Origin: Anthostomella pinea
Taxonomy: Eukaryota > Ascomycota > Sordariomycetes > Xylariales > Xylariaceae
Length of the DNA stretch: 64,000 bases
Assembly (NCBI GenBank): GCA_963556695.1
Contig: CAUWAG010000004.1
Span: 3,844,001-3,908,000 of the forward strand
Direction of reading: 5' to 3'
Shown here: positions 45,704 through 55,611 of the stretch, in pieces
Layout: every line of letters begins with the position of its first letter
Position numbering within the stretch: the first letter of the stretch is position 1
Position numbers and translations under genes: made by a program
Notes under the pieces: model-generated
Seen by the model: the letters and a program-made list of their open reading frames with translations, nothing else
Databases searched by the model: none
What the model was told of the DNA's origin: nothing

Positions 45704-47201
45704 TCACCAAGGCCTATTAGGATACTTCTTGTGTAACCTCTGGAACCCCCGCACAATTCTTTGCAGCTTTGGAAGCACAACCTTTCCTTCGTAGTAGCCT
45801 AGGTCTCTGAACTCCCATATGGGTACCGCCCGCTTGGTGTTGATCGCATACTCGAGCCGTGGGCCAAAACCGCCGATGTGGCTTCCTTGGAGCTTGTCGA
45901 ATTTAGTCAAGGCATCAGGCTTCTTCAACTCCTCCATACTCTCGACCCACTCCTTCACATTCAGTGTTTCGACTTGTGTGAAGGTTTCAACGCTATACTC
46001 AGCCGTCTCCAGTATCATGTCTTTCACATCGTCCTCTAAATCTTCGATCTTCTTCTCGGGGAACCGCTTCGAGAATTCCTTGAGATACGATTGGTACTTT
46101 AGTTCTACCTTGTCGTCTCGTTTCGTGGTCTCTGGGTTGACATGCATCTGCCAAAACTGGGACTCCAGTTTCCTGTTTGGCACCGGATCAGACTCGCTGC
46201 CAGAGCAGTACTCTTTGTCCTGCCTGGCACCAGTATAAGTCGACAGCCTAGAGTAGGCTCAGGGTGTGTTCCACTTACTCGACTCCTTTGATTCGATCCT
46301 CTCCCTCACCACTGTTTTTGTAGCACGCGAGATGGTTGATGAGATCCCAAAGACCTCCTGGAATCCTCTCCTTGACCTGCTCGTAAATCGTGGACCAGTC
46401 AGTCCGCGGCATGACAGCTAATAGCGCTTTCGCGCCTAGGTTACCTGCGTCGCCTAGCAAGGGCTGTGCCGACTTTGCGTTGGATAGAACAATCGATAGA
46501 AACCCCAGAACATCTTGCGTGACCCATGCAAGTGGGTCGTCGCGGGCAGTTGATGCACCAGACAGTCTTTGGAGATAATCGGACTTGAGGAACCAGTCCT
46601 TTGTGACAAGGACGTGGTACTTCCGCCAGTAATCGCCCTTTCCCCAAACTACCAGGGCGTCTCGCTCGCCGGCAACCGTGTCTGCGAGTATATCTTGGAT
46701 GCCCTCTAGCATCATCGGACCTGTGGCTTGTGCTTCCCATGTCCACACGTCGCGTTGCACATACTTCTTCCACGGGTTGCACGGAGAATCTTCAAGCTCG
46801 AAGTCGGACTTGATATAATCAGCCGCTGCCCAGGCACGCCAATGGAGAACTCAACTTGCCGAATCTGATTGTATGCGTTCCATATCAGACAGTATCTGCT
46901 TCATGGGCTTGTCGAGGAGGTCTGCGTCCGGCTTGGAGATCAGGAGGTCGTATTCAAATTGTATGAAGGCGCCTTCGAGCGGAGTAGTGTCGACGCCAAG
47001 AAACCATCCGTCGCCCGAATGATCTTTGATTTTGTGGCCCTTCAGCAGCTCCTTTTGCTTCGGGGAGCACTTGGTGTTGATGAGCAAGGCACCGGGACTT
47101 TCCAGCTCGAACCCGATCTTCGGCATGAGATCAACATCGACTGCAGTCGTGACTGCAACGCCAGACGCAATGAGAATGAACGCGAAGAGAGACGGAGCCA
47201 T
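45704..47201 (-). CDS. Secreted protein of unknown function with GFELE and PIWEFR motifs
   Basis: Three exons, 47201-46860, 46808-46279 and 46223-45704, give 463 residues. The first intron is GC-AG (51 bp, donor GCAAGT), the second GT-AG (55 bp). The start at 47201 gives a signal peptide (MAPSLFAFILIASGVAVTTA). The mature part opens with a KIGFELESPGALL block, then DGWFLGVDTTPLEGAFIQFE. A helical middle and a C-terminal block IGGFGPRLEY then VPIWEFRDLGYYEG follow. The paired FELE/FEY/EFR acidic motifs vaguely recall amidoligase-like or bacterial toxin-associated domains, but that is a weak resemblance and no function is claimed. The frame is intact although the gene is surrounded by broken genes and retroelements, so it may still be used. 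Accessory-island secreted proteins are often host- or competitor-directed (inference). Confidence 0.7.
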
Positions 47202-47598
47202 GTTCCAAGAGGAACCACTTCTCGGAGATTTGTGTCGAGAAGTCGGGAATGTCGGGCACTGGGGGACAACAAGATGCAAATGCGATGAAGTAGTTTTGGA
47301 AGGCTTCCGCTATTTATGCATCACAAAGAGTGATGTCGCCGAAGCGTTCCAACGTGGCCTGTTAATATACCATGTTGTAGTCTATAAGAGGGGTATTTGT
47401 TTTTACTTCTGAACTTGGCTTCACATTATAATTATTTACCATGCTTAGACCTTAGCGCCCCGGGGTTGGCGAAGGGAATTGTGGAACTATACTGTTGGGG
47501 CGACCGTGGCCACAAGGGCCGATGTCCGTCTGCTCCATTGTAATTCCCCCCAAGATAATAGTCACGGATGAGCCGAGCTCCGTCAAGCTCTACAAGTA

Positions 47599-47767
47599 TC
47601 CAGGATGGTAATGATTAGCGGCTCCGCATGTATCTGCAATGGTAATAGGTAGAACTTTACGCGATAGGAACTTTTTCATAATAAGAACGGGTATGTATAA
47701 GCATGGGAATTACCGGCATCATATTGGATTCAGACCCTCGAACCGCTAACCATTACCATCCTTACTA
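47599..47767. mobile_element. Short inverted-repeat (MITE-like) element
   Basis: About 170 bp with facing ends AGGATGGTAATGATTAGCGG (47602 on) and its near-perfect complement at 47739-47764. It has no coding capacity. The sequence AGGATGGTAAT recurs in the element at 48594. Confidence 0.6.
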
Positions 47768-48593
47768 TGTACCTCTATTTGTGACAGCAGGAGGCAAATC
47801 CTCTTGGCCCACCAGGTCCACTGCTCGATATAGAACAGGAACTACACTGGGCCACCCGGGCAGATTCAACTTGGACAATACATCCTTTTGCACGTTTACT
47901 TCGGGCAAACAGATCAGGATTCGAGGGTACAAGGGAACTGCACCACTTGTGCCTTCGTGGTAACGCTTCCACAAAAGTGGCAAGTCACATGGGTGGTTGG
48001 CGGTTGGTCTGTCTTCTGGGAGGTGCTTGGATTCAGTCAGGATGGGAGCGGAGCCCATCCATGGAGTCACTACTATATTGAACTAAAACATCCCAGTGTA
48101 TTGATCCAAACACGGGCCCAGGATAACACATAAGTTAATTTTGGATATGCTCATACGTCAGACTAGACAACCAAGGTATGGAATATGGGCGCCAGGAACT
48201 CGGTGAGTCTGTACTTGTCATAGTGAGCTCAGGCTGCCATGTTAAACCCGGTCAAAGGTCCTGCTTTAGGACTTAGAGCCTTCTGACTGGTATTCATTAT
48301 CTTGGTATCTCGTTGTCTTGTAATACCGGTCGGGGATTCCGTTCTAAAATTGTAGATCTATTATAAAATATCCCTGCATTGTTAAACTAGGTAAAAGTTC
48401 CCAATCCACAGATGGACTGCGCTGGACGAAACAGGGCTCTTGTACGCAATTAGGTTCGAATCCTTTCACCGGTGGCCAGTGGGGCTTGCGCACTTCCACC
48501 ATCTGGAACTTGCTGGCCCACACTGACATGTTTATATCTAGCTACCTTAACGAACCAAGTTGAGGCTTCTAATTAGGGATTCTAACCTTGCTA

Positions 48594-48811
48594 CAGGTAA
48601 CAAGGATGGTAATAGGTAGCGCGACGCTATATAGGTCCGTACTCTTTCTGCTAGAATATCAGGGGATATACATGAAGGGGGACTTCTATCATGATCAACA
48701 ACATGATCAACAACATAATCAACAGTACTGAAGCATAAAAATAGGCTTTATCCAGTACGGACCTAAAGATCCCTGGGTAGTCGCGCTATCTATTAACCTC
48801 CTTGTTACCTG
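48594..48811. mobile_element. MITE with TA target duplication and long terminal inverted repeats
   Basis: 218 bp flanked by TA on both sides (48592-48593 and 48812-48813). The ends begin CAGGTAACAAGG and pair with CCTTGTTACCTG at the other end; pairing continues inward through the GCGCGAC and GGTCCGTAC blocks for about 60 bp. The centre holds a short ATGATCAACAAC tandem repeat. TA duplication fits a Tc1/mariner-mobilised MITE, but its ends differ from the Tc1 element at 60068. Confidence 0.85.
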
Positions 48812-49064
48812 TACATGTTTCGATCCTTCTCGAGCCCGAGTCGAGGTTCCCGATCCGGGACTCAGAACCTGCTATCAACTACTGAAACCTTGACCGAGAA
48901 AACGTGTATATTCGCCACAGCAAATAGCGGGGACACTGCGAAGTCCATAAGAGTGACGCCCGCCGCCGGACTTGTGCAATACCAACATAAACATCGACCA
49001 TTTTCCCTTTACATATTCCGGTCCCATCCGGTCTTCATCTCAACCACATCATACCAATACTACT

Positions 49065-49099
49065 TTCAACCTTCAACCTTCAACCTTCAACCTTCAACC
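49065..49099. repeat. CTTCAAC heptamer repeat
   Basis: Five copies of CTTCAAC about 40 bp upstream of the start of the small secreted protein gene, probably in its 5' leader. Confidence 0.85.
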
Positions 49100-49136
49100 A
49101 TCTGACACTGTCATATCGCGCCTCACCGCCGCAACC

Positions 49137-49662
49137 ATGAAGGGCATCGTTCTCGTCACACTGCTTAGCGCCGCTTCGGCTGCTGTCTTGTCGCATGACT
49201 CGAAGCAGAAGGTGCGTTAGATCGGAGTCGCAGTACTACTCTGTCGGCGCTATCCCCGTACCCTGTGCGTTCATGAATTATATGAAACTCCCAGCTAACG
49301 CAACGTTATAGCGACACCCCGCAGTGTCGTCTGCGTCACCCCTTGTCGTACCCCGAGAAGGCGGCGATGGCGACGGCGGCGGCGACGGCGGCGGTGACGG
49401 GGGTTCGAGCAGGGGCGGAAGCTCAAGCTACGCCGGCACATTAACAGGCTCAGAGGGACCAGCCGATAATTTGAAATGTAGTGCAGACAAACAGGAGTGT
49501 GATCACCATGACAAATGTACCGAGGAGTGCGGAGCGGACTGGGTCTGCGGTGACGACGACAAATGCATGTGGGATCCGAATGTACAAACCTCTGGTGCTA
49601 GCCGAGGCCACAATATTCTTGGGTTCACTTGGAAGAGAGATGATTCCGATGTTAAGGAATAA
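49137..49662 (+). CDS. Small secreted Cys-rich protein (effector-like)
   Basis: Two exons, 49137-49211 and 49312-49662, with a 100-bp GTGCGT...GCTAAC...TAG intron, give 141 residues. A clear signal peptide (MKGIVLVTLLSAASAAVLS) is followed by a basic/Ser stretch, a Gly/Asp-rich low-complexity region (GDGDGGGDGGGDGG) and a C-terminal module with six cysteines. The cysteines fall in CSADKQEC, HDKCTEECG, WVCGDDDKC, so up to three disulphides are possible. No family is recognised. Size, secretion, Cys content and location in a transposon-rich island match the usual profile of candidate fungal effectors; that is inference only. Confidence 0.7.
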
Positions 49663-50102
49663 GAAGATGGAGCTTCTTCCCCATGCTCTACTCCCAACCA
49701 CGCTCGCTTTTTGAACTTGGAGCTGTACATTAGACATAGAATTGGACCGGATCGCGACACTCATTCATAGATGGACTTGCATATTATACACTCATTCAGA
49801 ATATGCGCCGTTCGGGGAAGGAACAGATGGGGTTGATTAGATGAACGAGTATGCTTCTCCGCCACATGTACTCTTTCTTTTGGACTATATTGAGCTTTCT
49901 ATGATTTGTTACTGATGTCTTGGTTGGTATACTCACCATAGCCATGGCTGATAAATGTGTGACTATCATGCCATCTAGAAACTGCTTCAGAGTTGTGCTA
50001 GAGAAGTTGCGTTCGGATATATTCCTGCAGTTTGTGCAAAGTATTACACAGGACAGCCCGACGACCCGAACAGCTACATTTACCCCACATCTTCTCTTAT
50101 TG
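49663..50102. other. Spacer up to the LINE insertion
   Basis: The 3' flank of the small secreted protein gene. An open frame at 49920-50087 (+) runs into the LINE insertion but has no recognisable motif. Confidence 0.4.
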
Positions 50103-50346
50103 ATGGGCAAAATTCGTGGAGAAGAGCAAGTTCTTTTCAACAATCTGCCCCCGATAGATAGCCTTCCTTGAAGGACCAGATGGATGACCCCAAGGTCATA
50201 CCGCCGCAACAACGGGGATGGGCCCGTGAGCGGGACTGACTGTACTTATTATCTTGAGACCTCCACAACCCTGCGATGCAGAGGCTCTGGGAGGCGTGGT
50301 TTGCACTACTGAGGAGCTACCCCCACGTTAAATACAAAACAAACAA
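50103..50346 (+). mobile_element. 5'-truncated LINE fragment with 16-bp target-site duplication
   Basis: A 244-bp copy of the LINE 3' end (same family as 44144-45036, opposite strand), ending in AAACAAACAAA. Direct repeats ACATCTTCTCTTATTG lie at 50087-50102 and 50347-50362. Short insertion, A-rich tail and duplication are the marks of target-primed reverse transcription. Confidence 0.9.
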
Positions 50347-50362
50347 ACATCTTCTCTTATTG

Positions 50363-51942
50363 TGATCATCCAACCACTCTTACAACCTTCCGCGACCACT
50401 CGTTTGTCATAATACAGAGCACTTGCACTACTCACGTGGCCTATGTCAATCCGTGCAATAGTTATCAGACAATTGCGTCCATCATGCGACAAGGAACCAA
50501 ACCTGGGCCATTTTGCAGATTGGTTATAAGAGTAAACGTAAACCAATAACGGCAGTCCAAAATCAGTTGATAAATCGCGAGGTACGGCAGGATGCACAAT
50601 GTATACCTCGTGAACAGACATGGCGTACCGTCGTTGATGGTACCTCTGAACTGGGAATGGCGGTGGTTGTTGATGATTAGGTTAGCCTTGGCTGTGGGCA
50701 GGGACAAGGCGACTCGTGCCCCGCACCAAGATCCCAGTCACGGATCAGGCGGGAGCTTTGACGATCCCGCACTGCCCACTTATACCCGTACTTGCTCTTT
50801 CGCCTAATGTGCTGGGGCACGCTAGATTAGGATTCTGCGGCCGGAACCTTTCTTGTGGCTGATTGATCTGCGGCCAACGCTGATTTCTTGAGCAACGGCC
50901 TTGTGTTCCCAATCACGCCATGGTCTCGCCAGGTCGGTAAAGACTACCTCGTCTGGTCCCCATATGTAGGAAAGGACCGCGACGAAGGAAGCTCGTCGGA
51001 GGGGAGGTCAAATGAGCCGAGAATATCTCCTATATCCCCACGCTCGGTTGTTAGTAATGCGGCCCGAACTCGACACATACCATTTTGTTCCTATTTCCGC
51101 GGCCAAAAGGGACCTGCTAATATACAGCAGAAATGGCGTCCGAAGCTCCGACCTCCGATCCAGATCGCCATTCACCATGTGCGACAAGGGCGGTCCCCAT
51201 CTTGCTCTAGGCGTACTGTGTTATGTAACGTATGTTTGAATTTGACAACATCTAACACCGATGTATTGTTCTTCCCTTTCCTCTTTTTTTCCCAGAGGAC
51301 AGGATTCTATGATGTCGGTCCTCTGGGTAGGTCAGATGCCCTGTGCGTTTCCGCCCACCTGGAGATTATTCCCGGTGTCTATCTCCGGCCCCTATCTAAC
51401 AGGCACGTACCTAACAACAACCGCCCAGCTCCGCTGCCTTGCAATTGACGTAAACAATGTTTCCGATAAACCTGACAAAATGTCACCCGGCCGAAAAGAA
51501 ACTTTGGAAATATACATCTGAGCAAGACCAGCGTGGGCCGATGGGGGTTGGCATGTCGAGCAAGTGGCTGCTACTATCTGCAGCCTGCTCTCACGCAGAA
51601 GAGCCTGATTGGGAAGGCCTGCAGATCTCGTGACCGTCGTAGCCTCGTCAAGGACGGCTAAAATGAGGGGCAGTGCCGCCTTTTCCGGGGTGGAATCACC
51701 ACCAAAGACTTCCCAGGAACAGATACACACTAGACATACCTAGACGGACAGCCCCCCGAGCACTACATCGATTGTCTTGTATCACACATTATCTACCAAC
51801 TTGGAACGATGTTATCTCGCTATCAACCCTCGCTTCTCGGCCTCGCCACCTAACGGACCTGACCCTTCTGCATATTGGCAACAGCGTAATCACTGTCTTC
51901 CAAATATCTCTCGTCTCTTCATCACGGCATAACTTCTTCACC
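50363..51942. other. Spacer with no recognised gene
   Basis: Overlapping frames (for example 50363-50621 minus, 50888-51448 plus) have no recognised domain. Nothing else was identified. Confidence 0.4.
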
Positions 51943-52440
51943 GTGCGTTTACTTAAACTCGAAAATGACGGAAGCATTCGCCTTACTAAAGACCTGGTGA
52001 ACAGCATACCTCCATATGCCATATTTTCGCACACCTGGGGCGACGACGAGGACGAGGTTACTTTTCATGACATCAGAGAAGGAACGGGAAGGAGCAAACG
52101 CGGGTATCAGATGGTCGAGTTTTGCTGCAAACAGGCTGCCCAGGACAACTGGGATTACTCCTGGGTGGATACTTGCTGTATCGACAAATCCAACAGCACC
52201 GAACTCAATGAAGCTATCAACTCCATGTTCCGCTATTACCAAGATGCGACAAAATGCTACATTTATCTGTCCGATGTCTCCAAGACTGTCAGTCTACAAG
52301 TCGATGAACTGTCACGGCCAGTGTGGAAGTCGGGTTTCCGAAATAGCCGATGGTTTACATGGGGCTGGACACTGCAAGAGCTAATCGCACCGTCGTCAGT
52401 GGAGTTCTTCGGATCAGACAATCAGCGACTAGGCGACAAG
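51943..52440 (+). pseudogene. HET-domain (heterokaryon incompatibility) fragment
   Basis: From a GTG at 51943 the frame reads RLLKLENDG, where HET-E-type proteins usually start M-R-L-L. It continues with IPPYAIFSHTWGDDEDEVTF, WVDTCCIDKSNSTELNEAI, and SRWFTWGWTLQELIAP, which are the HET block motifs. The usual ATG is a GTG and no better start exists upstream. The frame ends abruptly after SVEFFGSDNQRLGDKA, where the rest of a HET protein should follow; there it meets a different gene fragment in another frame. HET proteins trigger cell death when genetically unlike hyphae fuse. This copy keeps the N-terminal block only and is most likely not functional. Confidence 0.75.
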
Positions 52441-52444
52441 GCAA

Positions 52445-52800
52445 TTTATCGAGCTCCAAGGCCGGCTTGAAGGCGGTGAATTCTGTATTCAGACAGAAGA
52501 TCAAGCAATCTACCTGCCTCCAGGCTACATTCATAGTACTTACACTCTCCGGGGTGGCTTCACTCCGGGCATCGAATTTAGCACAGTCGAGTGCTTGGAG
52601 TCAGGAGCGGCGATTTTGGATCTGAACTCGCAGGGGTTCAGGCTTTGTGGGAATAATTATCATCCTTTTATTGAGGCTATTACTATAAGAATCCGCTCTG
52701 AAAACCTAGACCGGCAAGAAAAAGCCCTGGAGCTCTTATGCCCAAGGTACAAGAAAGTCGTAAGCTCAAGCCGAGAATTCTGTTCAAGGTCCTAAAGGAG
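52445..52800 (+). pseudogene. JmjC/cupin-like C-terminal fragment
   Basis: Directly after the HET fragment, in another frame, the sequence encodes LQGRLEGGEFCIQTEDQAIYLPPGYIHSTYTLRGGF. This resembles the second half of a JmjC/cupin-fold domain (double-stranded beta helix with the PPGxxH turn). SGAAILDLNSQGF and a helical tail follow, and the frame decays after about 52790. The N-terminal half with the first metal ligands is absent. The join to the HET block is abrupt, as if by deletion or template switching. Confidence 0.55.
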
Positions 52801-54009
52801 CTGTCGAAGTCCTGTTCGAAATTCGCCAAGGTATAGGCGAAGCATTAATGTACTTCTCGAGTAGTTCGCTAGTCGAAGGGGTTATTAAGGGGTGTGATTG
52901 AATCTGCAGACTGCTTTTTCTGGAGGCGGAACCATAGGGTTGCCCTTAGGTGGCGTCAGTGTGCGGTGCGTTTAAGCAAATTGTTGACTTGTATCCGATG
53001 TCCTAAAGGAGGGACATTGCTACTTTGGAAGCTAAATTCGCAGGTCTCATATTCGGCGAGGTCAGGATCGAGACGGAGAATATCGTAGCCTTGGTGGCCT
53101 ACACGTCTAGAATAATTCCTACTCTGGTGCTGATTTCGATCGATAGATCTGTCTCTTATACTCACCAGTTGTGGCCAGAGCCTTTGCCTTCCCAGTCCGA
53201 GAGAATGAGGCGGTTGGTTTCCGATCTTGTGGATTATGGCGCTTGGGAAGGATGAATCGCCATTGGTATCGGTTGGCACATCCCGTCGTTTCTTGCGAGC
53301 TGGTTTGTCTATAGCGGCAGTCACAGAAGGCCGGTCGTCGTGAGCAGGTACATCGGAGTATCGCAATCCTGGACCGTTGTACTTCCGGCTGCGTTGGTAG
53401 AAATGGCTGAGGGCATACCTGAACGTCGCTTTGTGATTGACATTCCCCATACCGAGTACCTCAAACAGCTCTTTCTCGTGGGAGGTGACGAGGGGGTGGC
53501 CGTTGACATCTTATTCGCGTAGACGAGTCTCGACTTATGGGGGAAGATTAAACGAGGCTGCGTGCCTCCTCTAGCCTCGCTTTTGGAAGTAGAGCCTCTT
53601 ATTGAAACAAGCAAGTGCACACATATCCAGATTAAAAGCCCCTATTGTGATAGGTAAACCTGCAATAAGTTAAGAGATGAGTGCACAGTAAAATCGTAAT
53701 AGGGGTTGAGGATGAATCGGGAGTAGTGAATTGTAAGTCACAACAGTTCATTGGATGCTATCTACGCGACCGTTACGAATAACATATAGTCCCTTTCTTT
53801 TGCGAAACCATCAGCACGCCTCCCACTTAGAGAAGCTAGATCCCACGTGGATATTGCAATTCCTTCCCATTCTAGCAACGACTAGTCGATCAGCCGTATG
53901 AAGTATAAAGCCGTGTCTTGCCACCATATCCGAGACCACATATGTAATGAGTGCTTCGTTGACCCCACCCCATATCCTAACGAGTGCAGTTAGGGCAAGT
54001 GACTCTCTC
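52801..54009. other. Degraded coding-like sequence and spacer
   Basis: Between 52840 and 53522 the plus strand has stop-broken frames with orderly protein-like stretches (for example IATLEAKFAGLIFGEVRIE and PERRFVIDIPHTEYLKQLFL). They look like relics of one or more genes, but I do not recognise the family. The rest holds nothing clear. Confidence 0.35.
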
Positions 54010-54956
54010 CTACATGGACTTCCAGTCCTGGATGAAGTCAACCAGAGTTTCCAGCGCCCGCCGTTGTATGTCAGTCCACTCGCTGCCAGTGGGAGAGGAT
54101 TCGTCGTGTGGCATCCACCAGCGCTGGCGCGTTGCCAACGGTTGGCTGACGGTATTGGTATACAAGCGCGAGACCATCCAGCTTGCCTCGTCACATCCAC
54201 GGCCGTTTAGCTCAGGCATGATCTGATCAAATGACTGCTGCTGCTTTTCACAGGCGAGAAGAAGGGAGGCAAGGACTTGGTATTTCTTCGTAACAGGTTC
54301 GATCGAGGCATGGAACTGTTCGATAACAGCCCTGATGTTCTGCATCATCGTATTGATATTGAAGTCTTTGTCGCCCAGGGTGTCTCAAGTGATATCGAGC
54401 CAGTTAATCAAAGCTTTATAGTTTTGGAATTGACGCTTCAGATTGTAGGGTTGAAGAAGGCCGACACACTCGCATATACCGCATTTGCCAAAGTCCTGAA
54501 CGTTAGATTAATGTTAGAATGCTATCGTTGTCGCAAGTACCATGGATGTCGCCTTGCCTCAAGGCAACAATCACAAGGCTTTCCTAGAGCCATCGCGGAT
54601 TGGATTGCTTCACCCATATGGCATATTGAGAGATGTTGGTCTTTGGGCATCGATTGCAGCTCTGTAACGTGGCGACCCGCATAGCAGCCGGACGGAAGTC
54701 GGTTGACGATTGGAAGCTTGCCATTGTCAGGGTGTTGGAGTGTATACGTTGTAATAGATTGGGGCCTGTAGGACTGGAAGTTCAATCCAAAGTGAAGGTC
54801 TGATTGATGGGCGCCCGTATGATGTGCTGGTTGTTGGCTTGATGAGGTCAAGTGGATGAAGCTGCGCCAGCTATGTGGATACAGGGATCCCGGTACCTGC
54901 CCATAGCACCCAGCAACAGGTGCCTGGGGATGTAGGTACCAACCCCCTGTGTTCAT
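54010..54956 (-). pseudogene. Degraded gene, unknown family with Cys-rich segment
   Basis: Two stretches belong together on the minus strand. The first (54956-about 54530) includes MALGKPCDCCLEARRHPWY. The second (54512-54010) has DFGKCGICECVGLLQPY, then, after a TGA near 54386, EQFHASIEPVTKKYQVLASL, CDEASWMVSRLYTNTV and RWWMPHDESSPTGSEW. The Cys clusters suggest a zinc-knuckle-like site. The intermediate splice site is not clear and at least one in-frame stop occurs. I recall similar C-terminal blocks (RWWMP...P-G-EW) in uncharacterised fungal proteins but cannot assign a function. Confidence 0.45.
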
Positions 54957-55611
54957 TTAGATAAGTACCTCCTCACATGAACCCACAGACTAGGGTGGTG
55001 GCGTCGCCACGGCAAGCCACACACTGCCACAATAATTGATGCACTCATGTGCTAGCCAGTAAATCCAGTATGTGGGGCAGGGGTCCTGCCTCCCCACGTC
55101 AGGCAGATCCCTCAGCCTTGCCGACGCCTATTTTTCCCCACCCACACCCACGCCCAGTCACGTACATTGAACACTGCGCCAATACAATGACCAATCAAGC
55201 TACCGCAAGTTGTGGCTGTGTGTGCGTCCTACCCTACCATGCAGAAGCGCCCCCAAGGACCGGTCAGCCGAGACTGCGGAATTACCAAAGGTTGTTGGAT
55301 AACAGGGGTCATGAAGATGAGCCGAGTCCGACCGGAAAACCCACGGTACGGCGGAGATGGCAAACACCAAACTGGAAACGGATCAGGGCACCTGAACAGA
55401 CAGAACAGAAACAACACTCTGCGATGCAATACACCAATAATCACCCTCTATTCACTGAACTCGCTTGAATCTGACAAAGGTAAAAGAACCATAAATGGCT
55501 CATCAGTTCGCTGGAACGCCTGTTCGTAACAAGCTCGCTCTTTCTGCGCCGCGGCATCTGCAATGCAATGTTTGCTCGATTGTTGAAGTATATTTTCTCT
55601 AATCTTTCCAG
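54957..55611. other. Spacer
   Basis: No gene was recognised. A polypyrimidine tract and TTTCCAG at 55600-55611 look like the 3' splice site of the first retained exon of the NLR pseudogene. Confidence 0.4.

Larger units (their letters stand above)
47202..49136. other. Spacer rich in inverted-repeat elements
   Basis: No gene was recognised. Two MITE-like elements (47599-47767 and 48594-48811) and a CTTCAAC tandem repeat lie here. A tRNA-like TTCGAATCC at 48453 has no matching A-box or acceptor stem. Confidence 0.5.

Noticed and set aside
46826..46859. A 34-bp first intron in the secreted protein gene
   Set aside because: Shorter than normal fungal introns; the acceptor ending the 51-bp version keeps the frame and has a branch site.
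48440..48475. tRNA gene around TTCGAATCC
   Set aside because: A B-box-like string is present but no A-box, no acceptor stem and no anticodon arm can be formed at a normal distance.
52445..52800. One continuous HET-JmjC fusion protein
   Set aside because: The two parts are in different frames with no usable intron between them.
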